This document shows positions 58,085 through 64,000 of a stretch of 64,000 nucleotides of DNA, one piece after another; position 1 is the stretch's first letter; each line of letters starts with the position of its first letter. Source of the DNA: Stomoxys calcitrans (Eukaryota > Arthropoda > Insecta > Diptera > Muscidae); NCBI RefSeq assembly GCF_963082655.1, contig NC_081555.1, forward strand, positions 183,417,424 to 183,481,423, in the 5' to 3' direction. The notes under the pieces are model-generated. The model was not told the origin of the DNA. It saw only the letters and a program-made list of their open reading frames with translations, and made no database searches. A program made the position numbers and the translations under genes.

Positions 58085-58296
58085 TTGGGTTGCCCAAAAA
58101 GTAATTGCGGATTTTTCTTATAGTCGGCGTTGACAAATTTTTTCACAGCTTGTGACTCTGTAATTGCATTCTTTCTTCTGTCAGTTATCAGCTGTTACTT
58201 TTAGCTTGCTTTAGAAAAAAAGTGTAAAAAAAGTATATTTGATTAAAGTTCATTCTAAGTTTTATTAAAAAATCCGCAATTACTATTTGGGCAACC
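58085..58296. mobile_element. mariner-type MITE, second copy
   Basis: TTGGGTTGCCCAAAAAGT at the left and a slightly mutated inverse at the right ('attactatttgggcaacc'), with TA on both sides (58083-58084, 58297-58298). The interior is the reverse complement of 27847-28081, with a deletion of about 20 bp near one end. Confidence 0.8.
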
Positions 58297-58299
58297 TAT

Positions 58300-60668
58300 A
58301 TAAAAACGGAAACTAGTTTTGAACAACATATAATTTAAATGATGAAAAGCCTTTGTAATGTTCTCACAAATTCCCTATATTCAATGTTGGCTCTTTATTC
58401 GTTTCAACTGTTGGATAGTGTAAAACGTTCAAAGTATACACACGTTTGAAATACATACCACTTTATGGAAATCAATGTGTGTCCATTTGGATTCATGGAC
58501 GAATATCTATTTTCAGAAACCCAAAATAGTAACTTATGCCATTCGAGATATCAATACATGAATCATCGTCATCGTCAAGAGCTGGGACTGATATGTATGC
58601 ATGTCTTTAGTATACAAATGTCTGCTTATATGAATGTATAAGTAATAATCGTGTATCCGCTTGTGTGTTCGTGTTTATGCGTGCGAATGTGTTTGTATGC
58701 TGTCAAAGTCCATTTTATAGTTTCACTTATGACTGTAAATAATAAAGAAGACAATGTGACAAGTCATGAATGTAAAAATGCTATCCTTAAACACAGATTT
58801 TAACTTTCCCCATAATCCCTATGACAACAACAACAATGATGTATGAATGTCCTTTGAAAGTGTTGAAGAGAGAGATGCACACACACACACACATACTCAC
58901 ATAGAGTGAATGGCAGATAGGTCTGTGTCACATTTTTGCCCCTCCCCCATTGTCCACCTAAATCTATGAATTGAAGTTTATTTTGGACATACATTTCGAC
59001 ATGGTGGTAAATCTCCCATTTGTCATCAATGGATTTCTTAAATTCAATGCAAAGTCCCCGGGGGTGGGGGAAATCACAAAATTGATGTTGGGACATTAAT
59101 AAAATGCCCAATATTCTGGTCTACAAGTAGCACAAAATTAATGTGAAAAAGGACATTAATTTTGTCGCACTCGTTTCGTATTCAAGAGACTAATCAGTGA
59201 GAAATGGTTAAATATCCGGTATTAAACACTCAAGAAAATGGGACAATCGCAGCGAATAGCTGATACAGCAATAATTTTGTTTGTGTTTTATTGTAAACAC
59301 GTACGTGCGACGGATTTTATGGCACGCAAACACAATGCGTTAGAGACCATTATCTAAAGTCATCCATCGTAAGCATTCTTTTATGGTTGGTGAAGGATTG
59401 TAGTCGAAGACCATTTCCGTATGAATTTTATGTTCCATTTATTAATTAGCAGATACTTTGAATGTTCGACTATTGAACTTTTCAACTTTGGTGGTCTTGC
59501 CTTAATGAATAAATGTTGGAAAAATTTCCATGTATTTTAGTCATGCAAACTGTTCCCCCTTGGGTTTCGTCAATAAAATCGTGATTCCTTTTGGTTGATG
59601 AAATATTGCTGGGGAAAACACTAATAAATTGAAGGGAAGTGATAGTTATGTTGAAACGAAAATTTATGTGTCAGGGTGGGTTACAAAAGCTGAAGGCGTA
59701 TATTCTAAGAAAGCAATTTCACTTAACTACATCGATTTTTTTAATAAAAACGGTAAAAACGCACTCAATCTTGAATTGTGTTAAAATCGATACAAATGAG
59801 CCCAAATTTAAACCAGAGACTTTCAAATGGATAATAGAACATTCCATACCGAATTTCGTGCAAATCGGTTAGCAACTTCGTCGTTATAGGTGTAGATGGG
59901 GCGAAATAAGTAAGCATAACATGGGAGGAATCGATTTTTACCAAAATTGGCAGCGTTCGTTTTTGGACTTAAAAAGTGATATGTGGAAAATTTCATGGTG
60001 ATTGCATAACAAATGCGATCTCGACCTTGATTATAAAATAAATACAAAAGGACAACCGGTATAGAAGGGATACGCGGGTCCACAGATATGAGACACGGAC
60101 TGAATGCGACTGATTCAGAAAGAATTTCGGAGAGTCGAAACGTATACTTCATAGCCACAGTAAAGTGCGGTAATCATTTCATGTTCTTTCTTTCTTTCAA
60201 ATATTTAAAATCAAAAATAGAACAAAATCACTTAAGTAATTCGAACGCTTTTTTAATTATCACGTTTTCACAATAATCCACAAAAAAAGAGCAAACAAAA
60301 TTGATTTTGCACTTTAACAATAACTTCAGAACATTTTTTGATTTTGGTACCTTGTTTATAAATCATATAAGTATATATTATTAAACGGCCAAGGCTTTTA
60401 TAAAGGCGATTATCTGGTTCATATTACGGCAAAATGGCAGAATGGATTTTAACGAAATTTACTTCAATCGAAAGATATTTTTCAGAGAAGCGACGAATAT
60501 ATATGAAAATTAATTTTCCTTAAAGAAAAGCCATGCAAATGAGGAATAATTTTCAATAGAACAAGAAGAAATATAAACACAGCAAGTTGTTGTAGGTTTT
60601 TCTAAGCCCTACGTTATGGGTGTGAATACAAAGCCATAGGTGGGAGTACGATGGTTGCCTTTTATATT
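58300..60668. other. Spacer, no gene seen
   Basis: A (CA)n tract lies near 58877. Around 59848-60120, 'accgaatttcgtgcaaatcg' and 'gaaaatttcatggtgattgc' are repeat-like phrases, but no element could be delimited. No coding region is recognised. Confidence 0.45.
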
Positions 60669-60940
60669 TCGGGATTAGAGCACGAAAACAAATATTTGTC
60701 ATCGAAAATCGCTTTATTGTTTTTCAAAATATTCCCAATTGTCGAAGCACGTTTGCCACTCTGATTGAGGTATCGCGAAAACATGCATTTTGAACGCATC
60801 AACCGCTTCTTCAGGTGTCGAAAAACGTTGACCTCTCGTTTTATTTTTTTCGTACGGGAATAAAAATAAGTCATGCGGTGCCAAATCAGGACCATACGGC
60901 GGATGACTCATAAAATCGATGTTTTGAATGCGAGAGCTCG
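60669..60940 (-). pseudogene. mariner transposase C-terminal part
   Basis: On the - strand: LAFKNIDFMSHPPYGPDLAP, HDLFLFPYEKNKTRGQRFS, TPEEAVDAFKMHVFAIPQSE and NWEYFEKQ stop. It contains the third catalytic Asp in the PDLAPHD motif of mariner elements. The stretch is open but lacks everything upstream; the N-terminal half of a similar element lies at 62200-62640 in the same orientation. Confidence 0.75.
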
Positions 60941-60984
60941 CAGAGAGCTATGGGTACTCGAATGGAAGCCAGGACGAACCGTAC

Positions 60985-61480
60985 TTAAAAATTTGACGTC
61001 TAGTGTTTGGCGGTCATCCTTTTTCCTTAAAACTCATATCATGACTATGAGGGTTTTACAAGTAGAGTACAAACTTTACTTTAAAATATGGATTCAACTT
61101 TCAAAGTGTTTTACCAACGGACATGTAGCTTTACTATTACAATATGGATCTCAATTCAAGGTAGCTAAGAATAGAGTAGGAACTTGACATCGAAATTTTG
61201 AGTCATCAATCTCAAGGGACATGTGCCGATTTAACAAAATCTGAATTTAAATGAAAGGGTTTTAGGAGTAGAGTTCAAACCTAACATTCAAACATTTAAT
61301 AAGTGACTGAGAGTCCACCTTATACTTAAGTTGATATTGAGCCCAATAATGGCAGTATGAAATTCAAATGAAGGGTATATGGCAGCAGGGTAAAAATTTG
61401 CACCGTCCATATGTAGAAGCTCTAAACAGTAAGTATGATAAGTTCAAGTTCAAGTTACTAGCTATAAACCGATAATAACA
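60985..61480. repeat. Degenerate tandem array between the two mariner halves
   Basis: Phrases such as 'gggttttacaagtagagtac', 'gggttttaggagtagagttc' and 'tcaaatgaagggtatat' recur irregularly and resemble the reverse of the 23945-25540 array. Boundaries unclear. Confidence 0.4.
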
Positions 61481-62199
61481 ATATGGTGGATAAATTAAAA
61501 AAGAGGTGTACGAATCCTACAAATAATAAATGAAAATGAAAAAAAAAACATTTTCGGCTGCACAATCTAAACTTTTTGAAATCTGCACTGCATTTAACCA
61601 AAAGGTATTGACGTGTTGTGTTTGCCAGCAATATGGCATATATTTTAAGTCAAGATACACCCATGAGACCTAGAAGTTAAACTATAAATAAGAGTACATG
61701 TTTATTCTGGGTATCGTATAAGGCACAGCAGAGCGTGCATAGATGGGCTAAAGATAAGTTAGAATGTGTGGACATATCATTCCTCCATTCCAGAGTTATT
61801 TTGTAAGAAATTTATTAATTATAAAACTTAAATTTTGTTAATTACCCATTTAATATAACGAGGACTGTTTTTATGCATTTCGAAGGAACCATTCGCAATT
61901 TTCTATGAGATTTTTGTTGAAAATAGGATCTAAACTTTGTAATTCCCCTCTTTAACCACTAAAATTTTGGTTTTGATTACAATATTTACTTTGTAATTTA
62001 AGTTTGCATTAGGTAAAATGTGACTTTGCCAACCAGAGACATGCTTTAGCGCCAATGTTGTAGGGTGAAATTCTTGAAAATATTGTTATAAGCCAATTCC
62101 ATGTTAAACACGAGTTTTTGAAGTGATTGGATAAACTAACGTGTTATGCGACATAGCATAATCACATGTTTAATATTTGAACTATTTGTTTTATTGTTT

Positions 62200-62640
62200 G
62201 TTATATTGACGGTATACTGCGTTAAGAATATTTTTGACGATTAGAGTCAAAACTACAAAATTATGAATAAAGAAACCATACATCACAAAAAATAAAGCCC
62301 TATAATGTTTTGTTAAAAACCTATGCGATCGAATTGTTTTCAACATTGTTTTGCAACAATTGACACAAGCATTTTTCATGTTCATGAAATATTGAGTGCA
62401 TGCTGTTCGAAGAAATGCTGAATAATGCCTATTCTCACGGTATGTCACATAATGATCTTGCATTATAAGTTCACGCACGGCATCAATGTTTTCTGATACA
62501 ACGGCCGATTGCCTTCACGGAATTCATCTCAGGGCGAGCGTCGACCACGACTGAATTTATAAAACCAGTTTTTACAGTGCTGTAGGGTGGTGCTCATCAA
62601 TGCACTCTCGTCGTGATAATTCAAGTCGAAAGTTGTGAAA
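62200..62640 (-). pseudogene. mariner transposase N-terminal part
   Basis: On the - strand, after frameshift-tolerant reading: a FRLELSRRECIDE-like start, a Trp/Tyr-containing linker, then SENIDAVRELIMQDHYVTYR (helix-turn-helix linker region) and HEHEKCLCQLLQNN in another frame. Several indels are present. No catalytic Asp was recognised. Confidence 0.65.
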
Positions 62641-62921
62641 ATGATCGCACGAAGGTGTTCACAATTTAATTAAATTTTTTTAGCCAAATTTATTTTTTCG
62701 AGTCACTGTAAACTGTACCAATGACAGTGGTTCATCAAAACGTTGTTAGTACGATTATGCTATCATATTGTCAAAACTTCCAATGGAAATATCAAATAGC
62801 AACTGGCAACGCTTAGCGTTATCTAGGCCCATAATGTATATAGCAGTCCTCATATTAATGTGTATTTAATTCAAGGATCTATAATTCTCAATTTGATTTT
62901 TTAGAAAGTCCTATATCCATA

Positions 62922-63228
62922 CGGTGGCCACCGTAGCGCAGAGGTTAGCATGTCCGCCTATGACGCTGAACGCCTGGGTTCGAATCCTGGCGAGACCATC
63001 AAGAAAACATTTCCAGTTGTGGCTTTCCCCTCCTAATGCAGGCAACATTTGTGAGGTAATATGCCATGTAAAACTTCTTTCCGAAGAGGTGTCGCACTGC
63101 GGCACTCTTTTCGGACTCGGCTATAAAAAGGAGGTCCCTTATCATTGAGCTTAAACTTCAATCGGGCTGCACTCTTTGATATGTGAGAAGTTTGCCCCAG
63201 TTCCTTTAGGGGAATGTTCATGGGCAAA
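62922..63228 (+). repeat. SINE family A, best-preserved copy
   Basis: Head 'cggtggccaccgtagcgcag', box A GCGCAGAGGTTAGCATG, perfect box B GGTTCGAATCC at 62977-62987, body 'ggactcggctataaaaagga', tail 'gaatgttcatgggcaaat'. Useful as the reference copy for the family. Confidence 0.8.
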
Positions 63229-64000
63229 TCGTTCCAGCATGGGTTGTCGCTAATCGATCGCCATAATATTTCACATTTTGCTTATTGTGATCAATAGGAA
63301 AAATGTATAAAGTATGGGTTACCCTATTTGCAAAACCCTCATAGTGTTACACATTTAATCGAGCATGTTCCTATGTCCATATGTAGTTATTTCGACCAAA
63401 TAATACGGTAAAAATCGCATCCTCGTCTTCGGATGATGAATTTTCCAGCAATGCATCTAAGGTTAAGTTGGTAAATAAAACGCATTCACTTTTTCCATTT
63501 TTATAGAGTTTTTTTTTTAATATTTTGCCGCTTTCTTCCATTCGAATGTTGTCTTCCTCTCTTCAAACAAAATTTGCTAGAATGATAGCCGCTGATTTTA
63601 AGTGCGACATTCCCCATCGTAGACTTGGAAATGCAACATTTGTTCCACTCTCTGTATGCAACACCATTACAAACGAATACTACACCCGGTGGTGGGGTTA
63701 AATTTTTTTTTTCAAACGAACATAAAATTTAGATTTCAGTGCTTCATGTCGAAAAAATGTACACACGAACAAAATCACCATAAGATTCAACAGTTAATTA
63801 CCCAAGACTGAATGATGGTGTCGATTAATCAAATAATCGATTATAATGTTTTATAAGCAAAAATAAATGGCAATTTGGGTTTCATTCTGGTACAGCCCCA
63901 AAAAAGAGGAAGAAACTTTAGCTAATTCTTTTGTTTTGAAAATTATATTATTTTAGGATTTGTAACTTATTACTGCCATAAACTGGAGAAGTGTTATAAT
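63229..64000. other. Window end; possible but unproven coding scraps
   Basis: A short + strand frame at about 63386-63508 reads VKIASSSSDDEFSSNASKVK, a Ser/Asp-rich composition seen in real proteins. Another at 63582-63701 reads MIAADFKCDIPHRRLGNATF. Neither has a recognised domain or convincing splice signals, so no gene is called. Confidence 0.25.

Noticed and set aside
62930..63005. Apparent tRNA gene on the + strand
   Set aside because: Same reasoning: no matching acceptor stem, and the unit recurs as a ~300-bp SINE in several places.
1..64000. CRISPR array, prokaryotic operon or phage-like defence island
   Set aside because: No regularly spaced short repeats with unique spacers and no prokaryotic gene layout; introns and repeats are those of a fly genome.

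Overview
The window looks like nuclear DNA from a calyptrate (probably muscid, Musca/Stomoxys-like) fly. Evidence: three genes with fly-like exon-intron structure, short GT..AG introns, AT-rich spacers, and a dense load of dipteran repeats. These include DINE-1/mini-me-type Helitron-like elements with (GTCY)n tracts, tRNA-derived SINEs, mariner-type elements and their MITEs, and RNase H-bearing LINE relics. The species call is inference from repeat style and protein similarity; no search was run.

Layout. 1-6480: no gene, only SINE copies, a ~145-bp tandem array and a ~60-bp minisatellite. 6489-7175: a complex inverted-repeat block directly upstream of Rrp45 (exosome subunit EXOSC9; four exons, 7381-8806, + strand). 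Convergent with it is Sap30 (Sin3/HDAC co-repressor subunit; two coding exons, 13092-12700 and 9292-9191, - strand). Its 3.4-kb intron holds a LINE relic and a DINE-1-like element whose end lies within a few bases of the 5' splice site. 13440-30250: a gene desert of nested repeats. 30865-45083: muscle troponin T (upheld). It has a probable non-coding first exon, a 4.9-kb first intron with MEF2-like sites, alternatively spliced small 5' exons, two mutually exclusive 79-nt exons, and a last exon ending in 37 consecutive glutamates. 45084-64000: no host gene recognised. This part holds DINE-like elements, decayed mariner transposases, a LINE interrupted by a foldback mariner derivative, an inverted LINE tail, MITEs and SINEs.

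The three genes have unrelated jobs (RNA decay, transcriptional repression, muscle contraction) and show no operon-like logic. Rrp45 and Sap30 are tail to tail with under 400 bp between stop codons. I found no convincing novel functional system. The most informative signals are TE-gene interactions (the Sap30 splice donor, the Rrp45 upstream palindrome), a candidate 3-nt microexon in troponin T, and a foldback mariner whose long inverted repeats carry the transposase 5' coding end.
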